This document shows positions 1 to 10,217 of a stretch of DNA of 64,000 nucleotides, piece after piece. The notes below the pieces were generated by a model. That model did no database searches and was not told the DNA's origin. It saw nothing but the letters and a program-made list of their open reading frames with translations. Every line of letters starts with the position of its first letter. Position 1 is the stretch's first letter. Origin of the DNA: Amborella trichopoda (lineage: Eukaryota > Streptophyta > Magnoliopsida > Amborellales > Amborellaceae); the NCBI RefSeq assembly GCF_000471905.2, contig NW_006495906.1, positions 852,222 through 916,221 of the forward strand. The letters are read 5' to 3'. A program made the position numbers and the translations under genes.

Positions 1-819
1 TTCGACACTCATATCTCACTCGTCTCAAGTCAAATCATGCTCAAATTTGGTGAGCATGTTCGTCGCATCAAGACGCGTGATTCGATATGCCCCGTGACGA
101 TACCTGAGCATGAAGAAAAGCTAAAGAGATGCTGATCCATCAAGAAAGTGTAGGAAATTTAACAACATCGTGCCTCGCTTGAGCGATAGAGTCATGTCAC
201 TCACAAGTCCAGTTGACGCGAGACCAATTTCATCGCATGCGTAAGGTCTTGGGCCATCTCTGACCTGAACCCCATACATGATGAACTATCGGATTCTGTA
301 AATGAAGCCAACGAAGACACTGAAAATTCTGTCGTCGAAATTTCAGATTCTGACCAAAATTTCAAGGTTGCAAAATCTTCGTTCGGGCATGGAATCCAGC
401 TACGTTTGTTGCCCCGTGATCATAATGGTATGCTCAGTGTGATCTAGTGAAGAAATCATCAAAAAACATCGAGGAACGACCACACTATCAATCCGAAGTT
501 TCAAGATCCATTCAAATTTCAAGTTACATGATCGTGTGCTAAAACCAAGATCCATGGCTCAAAGTTGGTATCAAATCGATCACCATTGCGAGCCCTATAA
601 GAAAACAATCATCTTTCAACCAACCAAGCATCGAAACGACCCCAGATTATCCATGAAAATTGATGCACGTTCTAGGGCAACACAGGGACTGTTCTGAAAT
701 TCCATGAATTATTACGAAGGGGCAAATTGTCATTTTGTACCCTATTTTCTAATTTATTTTAATTCATTTTCATCTTAAATTTCAGAAATTAGAGTTAGTT
801 TTGATCGTCCACCCATGTT

Positions 820-876
820 TGGGGAAAATTCTATATATATGTATGTTTAAGGCAAATTCTATATATATGTACCATC
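820..876 (+). promoter_or_regulatory. Duplicated TATA region of the left Tat LTR
   Basis: The string AAATTCTATATATATGTA occurs twice about 30 bp apart, so the likely LTR core promoter is present in tandem. The other arm has one equivalent motif near 8519-8533 (TTCTATAAGTACATG on the minus strand). The promoter role is inferred from position and TATA content. Confidence 0.4.
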
Positions 877-1434
877 ATTGTACACACCAAAGGACTGAAC
901 CTTTCACAAAAGAGAGATTTTTTACATATTATAGTTTATCTTTCTTCTCATTGTTGGGTCACATCTCAGAGAGAGAGGGAGTACAATGAGATAAACTTTT
1001 GGACCGGTACGCTTAGGTTTGAGGTAAATCTTCTCTCTCTTCCTTTTCTTCTTTTCTTCTCTCTCTTCTCTTTTCTCTTCTTCCTCCCCTCGGCCTGAGT
1101 TTTCCTCATAGGCCATGCACAGCAGTGACAATGTCGTGCATGCCTCTTCGGTGATCTCACAGGTCGCGCATGGCGATGGTAGCACCAATCTTGAGCTCTC
1201 CTCCCCTCTGCCTTCGTCTCTACTTCCCAGTGAGATTTGCAGACGACACTTCTCATCACTGTCTATGATCATATCGTCTACGTCTCAGCGAGGAATGCGG
1301 GCAGCAAAGTCGATTGCCATCTGTGGGGGACTTCACCTTAACACGAGACTATTGCAGGCGGTGATATCCATCGCCATCCGCAAAGGGGTCACGACAATAC
1401 CCGTCGCCATGCAAAGGCTCCTTCCGTGCCTTTG

Positions 1435-1714
1435 TGTGCCCGTCACTGTGCACCTCATAGGAAGTTATCGTCGTGCGCCTCGTCAGAAGTCATCACCGTC
1501 TGCAAGGGACGTGTTTCTTCCTCGCATTGCCAATGGCAACGCTCGTTGCCGTCCGCGGGCTTCCTCTCGTATTCCATGATTGGCACCATGTGCCTCACGG
1601 AAAGCTATCGTCGTGAGCCTCACTAGAAGCCATCGCTGCCCACAAGGGGCACGAGGTCTTCTTGTGATGCCAATGGTAATACCCATTGCCGTCTGGGTCC
1701 TTCCCCTTTTATCG
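1435..1714 (+). repeat. Two-copy 140-bp direct tandem repeat in the LTR
   Basis: Matching landmarks recur 140 bp apart: CCTCATAGGAAG at 1453 and CCTCACGGAAAG at 1593, each followed by TATCGTCGTG and a GCCAATGG motif. The copies are diverged. The corresponding position of the right arm instead holds a 57-bp repeat array. Confidence 0.65.
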
Positions 1715-2215
1715 TCTCGCTCTCTTTCTCTCCGTCCCCTTTTCATCTCCTCATTCCTTTTTCCCATTACTTGATTGAGGTTAGATATAGCCTAGCGCCG
1801 TCATATCGTTCTCGTTTTAGAGTAGTATTGACACCGTGCTGGTCTTGAGAACAATGCCTGTTTTGCTACCACTTTAAGTCGGTAGCTTTCCGACCGTCAT
1901 GCTAGTCTCGCCCCTTTGTCAAGTTTTCTTCTCCTTTATCTCTTTATTCAAAGGCTTCTATTTCATCACTCCCTCATATGAGCATGTGATAAGAGTGAGT
2001 TCTTCGACCCACTTGTCTTGCCAATTAACCATAGAAGTGTTGTACAAAAAACAAGAGGATTGCAGGTTAAGGGAGGCGATTTTGAACTAGCTAAAGCAAC
2101 TGGGGGGCTTTCTTCGTGATCAAAGAGGGCGCCCATGCGAGCTAGCCCTTGTAAGTCCCGAACCCACCTTAAATTCCTCTCTCATCGGTTGGTATACCTA
2201 CTCTTGCTCTTGAGC

Positions 2216-2860
2216 AATGTTCTGAGACAGCAATCTCAAATCTCGAGTTCGTTAAAAACCCGAGATACGTGCCGCCAGATCATCTAGATTTAGAAGGTGA
2301 GATTGAGGCACCTAACCAAAGGGATTTGAATTTTGAGCGGTAAAACTACTTCACCCCCATAGACTAGGGAATAAGGAGTGGAATCAGTCGCATTTCATGC
2401 GGTAGTGTGATACGCCCACATGGCTTCAAGAAGCTTCTCATGCCAATTCTTCTTCTTGATTGGAACAACATTTGTTAGCCACTTTGGGTACTTGACTTTG
2501 TGAATGAAGCATACTTGTTTGACTTTTGTCACCTTGGCATCTATCTGCATTTCGAGGTTAGGCCTAAACCTCCTTGATTTCTGTTTGATAGGTTTGACAG
2601 TCAGATCGATACCAAGACGGTGGACTGCGACTTGAGGGTCTAAATTAGGCATCTCATGGTAATGTCAGGCAAAGACATCTCGGTTTTCTCGCAACAAAGT
2701 AGTGAAATTTTCTTTCTCTTTTGAAGACATATTCGTCGAGATGAAAGTGGGTCTGGGATCAGCCTCATCCCCTAAATTTATCTCCTCGAGCTCATTAGCT
2801 GTGGTTTGACCACCCTCTTCTCATTATTCTGGGGCCTCTTGTAACTCTTCCTCGTTTTCT
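2216..2860 (-). pseudogene. Tat-like pol relic: RT start fused to integrase end
   Basis: Read on the minus strand, an aspartic/RT linker (INLGDEADPRPTF, then LLRENRDVFA) leads through an internal stop into an 85-residue open segment (2652-2395). Its first 68 residues match the start of a Tat/Athila-type reverse transcriptase (MPNLDPQVAVHRL, SRRFRPNLE, VVPIKKKN). From residue 69 it becomes the C-terminal half of integrase (NWHEKLLEAMWAYHTT). After a stop, decayed integrase continues (STPYSLVYGGEVVLP) to about 2216. The whole RT catalytic core, RNase H and integrase core are missing, which points to one large in-frame deletion near 2446. It cannot encode an active enzyme. Confidence 0.8.
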
Positions 2861-3898
2861 TCAGAGGTCTTTACATTAACCTCAAAAGCAGAGACCCCAT
2901 GATCCTGACATCTCCACCTCCAATAGAGCTCCAGGGTAGGTCATGACTTCTGCACTGTTCTCGAACTGAAGAACGGAAAGGTCTACCTCAATCATGGACT
3001 GCATATCTGGCTGCATGAGTTTGACTTGAAAGTTATAGGGAAATTGAGATTCAGCGGTTGTGGGGCGAGAAGCCTCCGCATATGAATCACACGGTATTTG
3101 CACGGGTGTCTGCAGTGTTTGTCCCGCGCTAGCTGATACTTCATAGACTTGTATCATGTGGCATGCTTCTTGAGAATAGAAGCTCTGCCCTCTTGATTCT
3201 CTCTGCCTCTACTCAAAGTCAAGATTAGGGGGCCAACGGGGTTTCTTTGACTTGACTTCTTGCGCTTCTTTGAAGAAGATGGCTATGCTTTGGTCGAGCC
3301 ACCAGGGCATCAGCAACTGTTAAGAATCTGGCTGCTTGGGCCAGCATCTTTTTCAACTTCCTCCTATGCGTCTTTCTTATGTTGGCTCCTTCAAGTTCTC
3401 TGTTAAGAGCTTCGAAGTCTGGACATTTCATGATTATACATGCAGGATACATAGAAGAGGAAGGGTGAGAAGCAGAAGGAGAAGGGTCAGTAAGTGACGG
3501 ACTTTTAAGGTCGTTCCCCTCATCAGATTGATTTGGGTAGCTTTTTGTATCATCATCAGAGTTGGATGTGTGTAGGGAGTCTTTAAGGTCTTTCCCCTGC
3601 TTAGACCGTTGGGTGTGCTTTTAACATCATCACCCTCATTGGACGTGCTCCAAGGAGAAGATGGCTCAGGGATGTCCTCTTGATGTGATGAGCAAGGAAG
3701 GATGATCATGCCATGGATGAAGGCCAGTAAAGATGGAAATGGGGGAAGAGGCCTGAGAAATTCTTGCTTGACTGGCGGTTGAGCCATTTTGTTTCTTCGG
3801 CGAGCGGCCCTTGGTGCTCGTCTTCTCCTGGTTTTCGTTGGAAGTGCTTGATTCGTGTAGCTAGGCTTATGCATAGCCCTAGCTTCACGAACTCCTTC
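2861..3898 (-). pseudogene. Decayed gag-pol linker or protease region of the Tat element
   Basis: This lies between recognisable gag and pol parts on the minus strand. Short open stretches exist (3157-2882 and 3452-3225), but I recognise no protease DTG/DSG motif or other domain. Position in the element is the only support for calling it the protease/linker portion. Confidence 0.4.
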
Positions 3899-4288
3899 TC
3901 ATCTTAAGGACGTGAGTCTGCTTCGATCGTGGTTGACTCTCCATGGTTGGGAAGTTAAGGGTTCCACAAAATCTGAATCATCATTACCCGAGTCTTGCGT
4001 TGGGAGGCCCTCTCGCACCGGTGGAGCAATGACTGGAGGATCACTTTTTGGCACGCTACAAGGCTCTTGGCATCCCTGTATTTTCTTTTCAATTATATCA
4101 TGGAAACTGGAGCATTCGCTCACGTCGTAGCCCCATATCAGATGGTATGGGCACCAATGCTCATCAGTCCCATGAGCAAGGCGTTGGGGCTGCTTAGCCG
4201 GTTTTGGTGTGATAAGACCTTCTTGAAGCATTATAAGGAACAAGGCACGAAGAAGATCAGGTGCTTCGTCTTCTTCTTGGACTGTCAC
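3899..4288 (-). pseudogene. Tat-like gag C-terminal zinc-knuckle-like segment
   Basis: This 129-residue open stretch contains CPYHLIWGYDVSECSSFHDII, a spaced Cys-His-Cys-His pattern like the CxxH...GH...C box at the end of Tat/Athila-type Gag, followed by a hydrophilic tail. In the family it binds the RNA genome inside the virus-like particle. It is separated from the upstream gag parts by stops and frameshifts, so it is a relic. Confidence 0.6.
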
Positions 4289-4864
4289 TACGTGGGAAGT
4301 TTCTGCTGGCCCGAATGCCTTCTTTAGCTCTTCAAGCTTTATCTGACCCTTCTAAATTTGGGCCTTGATAATGCCTTTTAGCATGTAGCAGTCATCTGTG
4401 GGTGGTTGATCCTTCAATGGTAAGCATAATAATTTGCCTGGGTATCGAGTCCAGCTTGATCAGGGAACTTGGTCTCCGAGAGCTCGATCATGTTCTGTTC
4501 TAGTAACAATCAGAGTAGGGCAGGGACCCATTCCTTCTCAAAATGATAGACTTTATTCTTATGCTTGGTCAAAGAATCATCTCGATTAAGGTTCGCAGGT
4601 GGGGGTACTCGGTTGTACGACTGTCGTTTCTTGCCTGTTTGAGGTACTTTCACTGTGTTTACCCCTTTGGAGCGGTCCAAAGTCTGGGAGGGAGCTTTCT
4701 TTGGATCACTTACGGTGACAGCTGTGCTGATCACTCCTTTTGGTTGGTTGCCTCGGTATTAGTTCGAGAGCTACCATTACCCCGGTTGTTCCCTGAGCTT
4801 GCAAACTATTGTCATGACCCACCATGGTGGTTTGACAGGTTTTCTATGCGGACCGATTTAGAGA

Positions 4865-5917
4865 TCAGCTCTGACATGCAAGTCGGATTGGATGCCTCAA
4901 CATGATGGAGGTTGGATTGGAGGCCCCAACATGTAGAGCAATCTTAGATTGCATGTTTTGAACACAGGTCTGAATTGCTTCCTTCTCAAGCATAGGATTG
5001 GGATGGCGAGCAACCAAATTTCTCCACCTTGATATGAATTGATCCACAGCCTCATCAGGTTCTTGCGACAAGGTGAGAAGCTTGATGGTTTGAACCTCTC
5101 TCTCGATCTCATAGAAACGCTGGTGGAATATTTTCTCCATTTTTTCCCAAGTATGTACTGAGCTTGAGGGAAGCCGAGCATACCACTAGAAAGCTGGGCC
5201 ATCAAGGGTTTCAACAAACTAACAGAGAAGGAGTCTCCCATCAACCTTTGTCTCTCGATATGCTACTTGAAAGTGGGCGATATGCTGGTTTAGGGATGTG
5301 GCTCCATTGAACAGGGGAAACTTCCCTTTCTTGCAATCTGAGGGAAAAGGCACCTGGTCAATGTATGAAGGGTATGGCTTTTGATAAGGCGTTGCACCAT
5401 GTATTCCCCAAATTTGTCTATTCTTTAAGCTATGGGTTACCATAGCATCGATATCTGCCTGTGAGATGGGGTGAGGGATAGCATTGTCCTGTGAGGCAGA
5501 GGGAATAAGCTTTCTTGGAGGTGCATCATCTGAGTGATGGGAATCGACCTCATGGTTAGCTGATTGTGTTGCGACATCTATGCGATCAATCTTCTCCATC
5601 ATTGCATGCACCATGCCTTCGAACTTATTCATGCTCCATTCCTGCGAGTCGCAAGGCTCATTCACATCCATTATGCTGACTATTTCTCCAGAGAGGTTAG
5701 CCTTTGTAGTTGAGGGCTTCTGAGCTTGACAGGCCGCATGCGACAGATCCATCAACAAGGGGTAAGCATGATCTGATTGGACTCGAGTCTTGTATGTCGT
5801 TCGCATGAGGACCGATTCTCGACGGTCCTGGGACCGTGGCTGATGAGTGGTTGGGTCATCTTCTATAACACTAGCCACAATGCAGGGTTTATGGACTTCT
5901 TCTTTAGGCTTTGTCAT
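4865..5917 (-). pseudogene. Tat-like gag (capsid) relic, frameshifted
   Basis: Two overlapping open stretches in different frames make up this gag. The upstream one (5917-5219, 232 residues) has a hydrophilic N-terminus ending in FPLFNGATSLNQHIAHFQ, the start of the retrotransposon gag fold. The second (5140-4865) continues with EKIFHQRFYEIEREVQ and DEAVDQFISRWRNL, the classic retrotrans_gag core. A frameshift near 5200 separates them. Gag forms the particle that packages element RNA in the cytoplasm. The relic is about 1 kb downstream of the primer site at 7000, consistent with a normal element start. Confidence 0.82.
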
Positions 5918-6975
5918 ATGAAGAGGATAGAACGGGTTCAGGTGAAGAGGGTCACCAGAGCTGGTTGCTCTGACTGTCTTGGTTGCTTCCCTAGTCAGAA
6001 TTTGCAGGCCCCTATCGTGTATGGCTTTGAGGTTTTGATGGACCTCATGCCAGAACTGTGATTGAGCCTACAGCTGGTCAGCCTTTCCTACACAAGAAAG
6101 AGTTATTTCCATTAAGTGAAGCAATGAGTGTGGGCCAGGAACAGGGGTCATCTTGGGCCGAGGAGGATGACGGACTTGATCTCCAATCAAGTCTTTGCCC
6201 CGAGTCCTCTTATGAGCTCCAGAGACATGACCGAAATGACCGGGCTGGTTGAAGATGGTACTCTTGGGGAAGGTCTTCGAGTACCAAGTTTGGAGGTGCT
6301 TGCTCAAAGAAGGAGGAGCAGGGAAAAGCAGGGCTGACTCTTGAGGATGCCTGAGTCGGGGGCGAGGAGCTGTCTGTGATGGCGACGTGTGTGCGTCCCT
6401 TGAAGAAGGATCACAGGTGACTTGGGGGTCAGCCCAGGCTTGAGCAAGTGGTCTGGCCTTAAGAGGTCGAGAATTGTGAGCTGGTGTTTGTAAGAGAGTA
6501 GGTGGAAGCCTGCCACTTAGGTGCGCTAATGTGTGCTGAGTAGGAGGACGAGGGGGTATTCTTCCGTGTACTCGGGATGACGTGGCGATGGCGTTACCCT
6601 AAGTGGTGGGATGCACATGCACAACATGTGCAGTACCTAGCCTTATGAGGCCTGATCCTGGACATTGACTCGAAGTAACATCAGGGTTGCCCGAGGTGTA
6701 GCTCTAGTGGATGTCTCATGAGCCTTATGATGTGTGCGAAAGGTGGAGGCCCCAGGGTCTCCACCTCGATGTGTTGAGCCTCTAAGGATAGAGACTGGTG
6801 GTGGTGTAAGAATGTGGGGGGTAGCCTTGTGGTGACCCACAATAGCAACGACAACTTGCTTACCTTCTGCAAAAAGGAATTTAAGGTACACCGAGGGCAG
6901 GTACACCGACCGATGAGAGAGGAATTTAAGGTGGGTTCGAGACTTACTCGGGCTGGCTCATGTCGATGCCCCATT
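5918..6975 (-). other. Leader and N-terminal gag region of the Tat element, no domain
   Basis: This lies between the primer site and the recognisable gag on the minus strand. Open stretches on both strands look like chance; none shows a known domain. The part from about 6870 to 6975 aligns in inverted form with 2115-2215 of the left arm. Confidence 0.45.
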
Positions 6976-6977
6976 AG

Positions 6978-7000
6978 ATCACGAAGAAAGCACCAGAGTC
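6978..7000 (-). other. Probable primer-binding site of the Tat element
   Basis: On the minus strand TGGTGCTTTCTTCGTGATC follows the LTR. TGGTGCTTTC-type sequences are familiar at this position in plant Tat-like elements. The left arm keeps a changed version (GGGGGGCTTTCTTCGTGATC near 2101-2120). The priming tRNA was not identified. Confidence 0.45.
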
Positions 7001-7010
7001 GTAGAACTGG

Positions 7011-9755
7011 TTCAGCATCGCCTCCCTTAGCCTATATTCTCCTGTTTTTGCAATCACACACACATGGTTAATTTTACAAGATAAGTGGGCCGAGAGAGAC
7101 CCCCCTTGTCTTTGAGCGAATGTACATGGGTGTACACATCCAAAAGAAGAAAGGGTAAGAGAATAGATGAAAGAAGAAGAAAAGGTAGATCAAAGGAATT
7201 TTGACTAGGTGGTGAGGCTAACAAGTGATTGACCCGGCGTGGTAGCAAGATGGGCATGATAACTAGACCGGCACACCATAAATACTACTAGCCGCCAGAA
7301 CTATCATCGGCCTGCCTAACACAATGTTTTACCTATCGTGGCAGTAAGGAGGGTACGGTAACTAAGATCGGCTCAGCAGCAATATTGTTAGACTACAAGA
7401 CTATCATGGTAGAGTTTGTCACAGACTCTCTTGGTCAAACGAGAGAGAGAGAAAGAGAGACATGCACAATACTACCGATGTCGTGCATGTAAGAAGAAGA
7501 CGAGATGAACAATGAAGGAGAAAGGAAAAAGGGAGAGAGAAGAGAGCAAGGGAACATTGGCGGTGATGAGAGAAAAGATAGGAAAGAACATGGACAGCGA
7601 TGAGCTCCCACCGTTCATGGCAGAAGGGTAAGAAGAGAGAGAAAATATGGGTGGCAATTAGCCTCCGCTGCTCATGACAGAGTAATAAAAAAAGAGGGAA
7701 AACATGGATGGCAATGAGCTTCCGCAGTCCATAACAGAGGAATGAGGAAAGAAAGATAAAACATGGATGGTGATGGGCTTCCACCGTCCATGACACAGGA
7801 ATGAGAGGAAAGAGAAAACATGGGCAGCGATGTGCTTCTGCCGTCCATAATAGAAAATTAAGAGGAGGGAGAAAATACGGGTAGCGATGTACTTCTACTG
7901 TCCATGACAGAAGATTAAGAAGAAAGAAAAAACATAGGTAGTGATGTACTTCTGCCGTCCATGACAAAAGACTTAGAGAAGAGAGAAAATATGGGCAACG
8001 ATGTGCTTCCACCATTCATGACAGAAGATTAGGAGGAGAGAAAAAATATGCGTGACGATAATCTTCCGCTGTCCATGACAAAAGATTAAGATGAGAGAGA
8101 AAACATGGGCGGCGATGTGCTTCCGTTGTCCATGATAGAAGGGAAGACAAGGAGACTTTGATAGAGGCCGGCTTGCCACTGGGGTCAAGGCCCGACTCAC
8201 TGTTCGTGTCCCTGCAGCAAGAAGACATCATGCCAAGCGATAGACTCTGCCATGCATGAACAGAGAGAACGGAGAGAGAACAGAGAGAGAATAGGAACGA
8301 GAAGAAAGAGATAGAGACGAGGAGACAGATGAGAGGAGAGAGAAAAAGAGAGATGAGAGGAGAAGAGAGAAATTCACCTTCATCAAAGGGTACCAAACCT
8401 TTTCTTCTCTCTCCTCTCTCTCTCTCTCCAAGACTTTCCCACAATTTGAACGTGAAAACTCTCAAATTTTATTGATGAGTATTGAAAAATCAAGGGATCT
8501 TTAAAAATTGTGTTTAACATGTACTTATAGAATTGGGCCCAAGCATGGGTAGATGCCCAAACACTACCTAAATTGATGATAATAATAATTTAATTGAATT
8601 AAAATAAATTCTAAAATTGGGTGCAAAAGGATTGTTTTCCCCCTGCCTAACAATGAGTAAAATTTCAAAATAGTCCCGATTGCTGCCCTAGAACTTGTGT
8701 GATCTTCCATGGATGATTCGAGGTTGCTCTGGCATCTGTTTGGCCAAAGGATGATTGCTTTCTTGTCTGGCTCGGCATGATGATCAATTTAATACCAACT
8801 TCGAGCCACTGATCGTGTTTTTTGGGTCACGATCATTCGACTCGAAATTTGCATAGATTTTGAAAACTTCGGATCGATAGTGTGTTTGTTTGATGTTTTT
8901 CCTTGATTTCTTCGCTGACTCACACTAAGTATGCCGTCACGGTCACGTTGCAATGAACGCAGCTCCATTTCGTGTCCGGACGAAGATTTCATCGTTTTGG
9001 ATTTTTGGCTGGATCTTGAAATCCGACGGCCGAAATCTATAGCAACTTTGACGCCTTCGTGTTCTTAATCCAACCATTCATCATTCACGAGATTCGTCCA
9101 AAGATAGCCCTAGACCTTACGTACATAATGCAATTGGTTTCGCGTCCATTGGGTACGGGAGCGGCATGATATGGTCACTCGAGTGAGATGTGTTGCTGCT
9201 TAATTTTCTGCAACTATCTTCACAAATCATCAATTTCTCTCTAGTTTTTCTCCCTACTCGGGTATTGTCACAGGTCGTGTCAGATATCAAAACGCTCGTC
9301 TTGATGAGATGAACACGCTCACCAAATTTGAGAGTGATCCAACTCAAACTGAGTGAGATACGGGTCTTTAAAGTTGTTGCTTGGGATTATGCACATCAAC
9401 CTCCTATAATGGTGATTGGTGCATAGCGTGTAGCCTAGCCCTTTTTAATGTTTCACCCATAACTTTGTCCTGGAATGTCCGTTTAAGCCGAAACTTGACC
9501 TTTAAGGGTTTTCAACCGTGTCGGATCCAATGGCCGTGGTCCCACAGTTGTTTGACAAACCAAAAATAGAGTTTTAGTTACGGGGTCCATTTCAAAGTGC
9601 TAGAAGCCGATTTTTTCAAAAAAATTTCTTTGTTTGCACTGCCATAGACATGTTGGATTGCAACGAAACTTGGCAGGTGGCCTTTTGAGTGCTTAGGAAT
9701 ATTTTGACCCATTCTAGGACAATTCTGAGGCTGTCGAGAATTTCACCGTATGTTA
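7011..9755 (-). mobile_element. Tat-like 5' LTR, minus orientation (right arm)
   Basis: This is the long (about 2.7 kb) 5' LTR of the minus-strand element. It matches the left arm in inverse orientation up to about 9345; its remaining upstream part would correspond to sequence left of the window. A TATA-like site (TTCTATAAGT, minus) lies near 8519-8533, followed by a pyrimidine tract at 8400-8430 and the 57-bp repeat array. The exact outer end is uncertain; minus-strand TACGGTGAAATTCTCGAC near 9750 is a plausible terminus. No matching 3' LTR in the same orientation is present. Confidence 0.65.
7558..8186. repeat. 57-bp minisatellite, about ten copies, inside the Tat LTR
   Basis: The motif (C/T)CATGACAGAAGAT and its variants recur at 7615, 7672, 7729, 7788, 7845, 7902, 7959, 8016, 8073 and 8130. 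That gives steps of 57 bp with one 59-bp step. Each unit holds a purine tract and a GATGTGCTTCYGCCGT block. Since 57 is 19 codons, the minus strand stays open across most of the array and reads as a repeated hydrophobic segment (LSWTAEAHRCPCFL-like). Confidence 0.9.
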
Positions 9756-9760
9756 AGGCT

Positions 9761-10141
9761 TTATTGGCCGGCTTCCTCTTTATTCCGCATCAAGGAGCAT
9801 GGTGCTGAAAAATATCTACAAATACTTGACTCCTGCACAAATTAAAAAAATGCAGGATTGGTGACATTCTAAAGTCTTCAAGACTTGAGAAAAAAAAAAA
9901 AACAAAAGAAAAGCAAAGTGAAACTTACCAAGTCCCTATAATCCAACTTCAGTTTCACGATGAGCATGCCCGGAGGAGTACTATAGCTTTCGTCGATAAG
10001 TTTGAGCAATTTTTTGCAGTGCTGGTTTGGGCTCACAATGCACCAACCGCATTGGAATTCATCCTTTGTGACAGCAGCGGTCACAACAGAAATTGAGATG
10101 AAACTTAACATCTGAACTAAAATTACGTAACTCTTCTTCAT
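9761..10141 (-). CDS. Two-exon gene for a small secreted cysteine-containing peptide (94 aa, candidate)
   Basis: The predicted CDS is complement(9929..10141 joined to 9761..9832). Exon 1 encodes 71 residues starting MKKSYVILVQMLSF, a typical signal peptide likely cut near TAA/VTK, then a Cys cluster (C31, C34, C42 in QCGWCIVSPNQHC). It ends at a consensus donor (TTG/GTAAGT). A 96-bp AT-rich intron ends in a pyrimidine tract and TTTGTGCAG. Exon 2 keeps phase and adds 23 residues (ESSICRYFSAPCSLM...) with C76 and C83, then stop TAA within AATAAA. Cysteines total five, which is odd for a fully bridged peptide. I do not recognise the family; it resembles small secreted cysteine-rich proteins only in layout. 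The Tat LTR starts almost immediately downstream, so the 3' end may be altered. The gene model is inferred from sequence signals only. Confidence 0.55.
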
Positions 10142-10206
10142 TGTTCTCCCTCTCACTCTGAATATTGCTCTCTCTATGTGTTTAAGCTCTAAGGACGAAG
10201 GGGCAT

Positions 10207-10217
10207 GGTATTTATCG
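10207..10217 (-). promoter_or_regulatory. TATA-like box upstream of the small peptide gene
   Basis: Minus-strand CGATAAATACC lies about 70 bp upstream of the ATG at 10141. That spacing leaves a short 5' leader containing a GAGAGAGC tract, a reasonable plant core-promoter arrangement. It is inferred from motif and spacing alone. Confidence 0.4.

Larger units (their letters stand above)
1..2215 (+). mobile_element. Tat-like Ty3/gypsy 5' LTR and leader, plus orientation (left arm)
   Basis: This stretch aligns in reverse orientation, with many substitutions and indels, to about 9345-6870. Shared landmarks in order are a CACTC/TCACTC stretch near 20, CTATCA/CGATCCGAAGTTT near 490, TCTAGGGCA near 670, a TATA region near 825-870, a pyrimidine tract near 1030-1085, AAGGGAGGCGA near 2070 and TTTCTTCGTGATC near 2112. 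The right copy lies just upstream of a gag gene on the minus strand, so this arm is read as the 5' LTR plus primer-site region and leader of a second element pointing right. It is cut by the window start, and its homology stops near 2215, where minus-strand integrase sequence begins. No open coding region was recognised. Confidence 0.7.

Noticed and set aside
1115..1579. 154-codon open frame on the plus strand
   Set aside because: It lies in the GC-rich part of an LTR with internal tandem repeats, is not conserved in the other arm and has no domain.
6814..7071. Plus-strand peptide with MREEFKVGS, resembling an integrase tail
   Set aside because: The region is the leader of the minus-strand Tat element next to its primer site; the similarity is short and in the wrong orientation.
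7419..8015. 198-codon open frame (minus) with a repeating hydrophobic motif, as a protein gene
   Set aside because: It coincides with the 57-bp LTR repeat whose period is a multiple of three, so openness is expected; there is no start context or homology.
7558..8186. Regularly spaced repeats as a CRISPR array
   Set aside because: Units are contiguous without unique spacers, and the context is a plant LTR.
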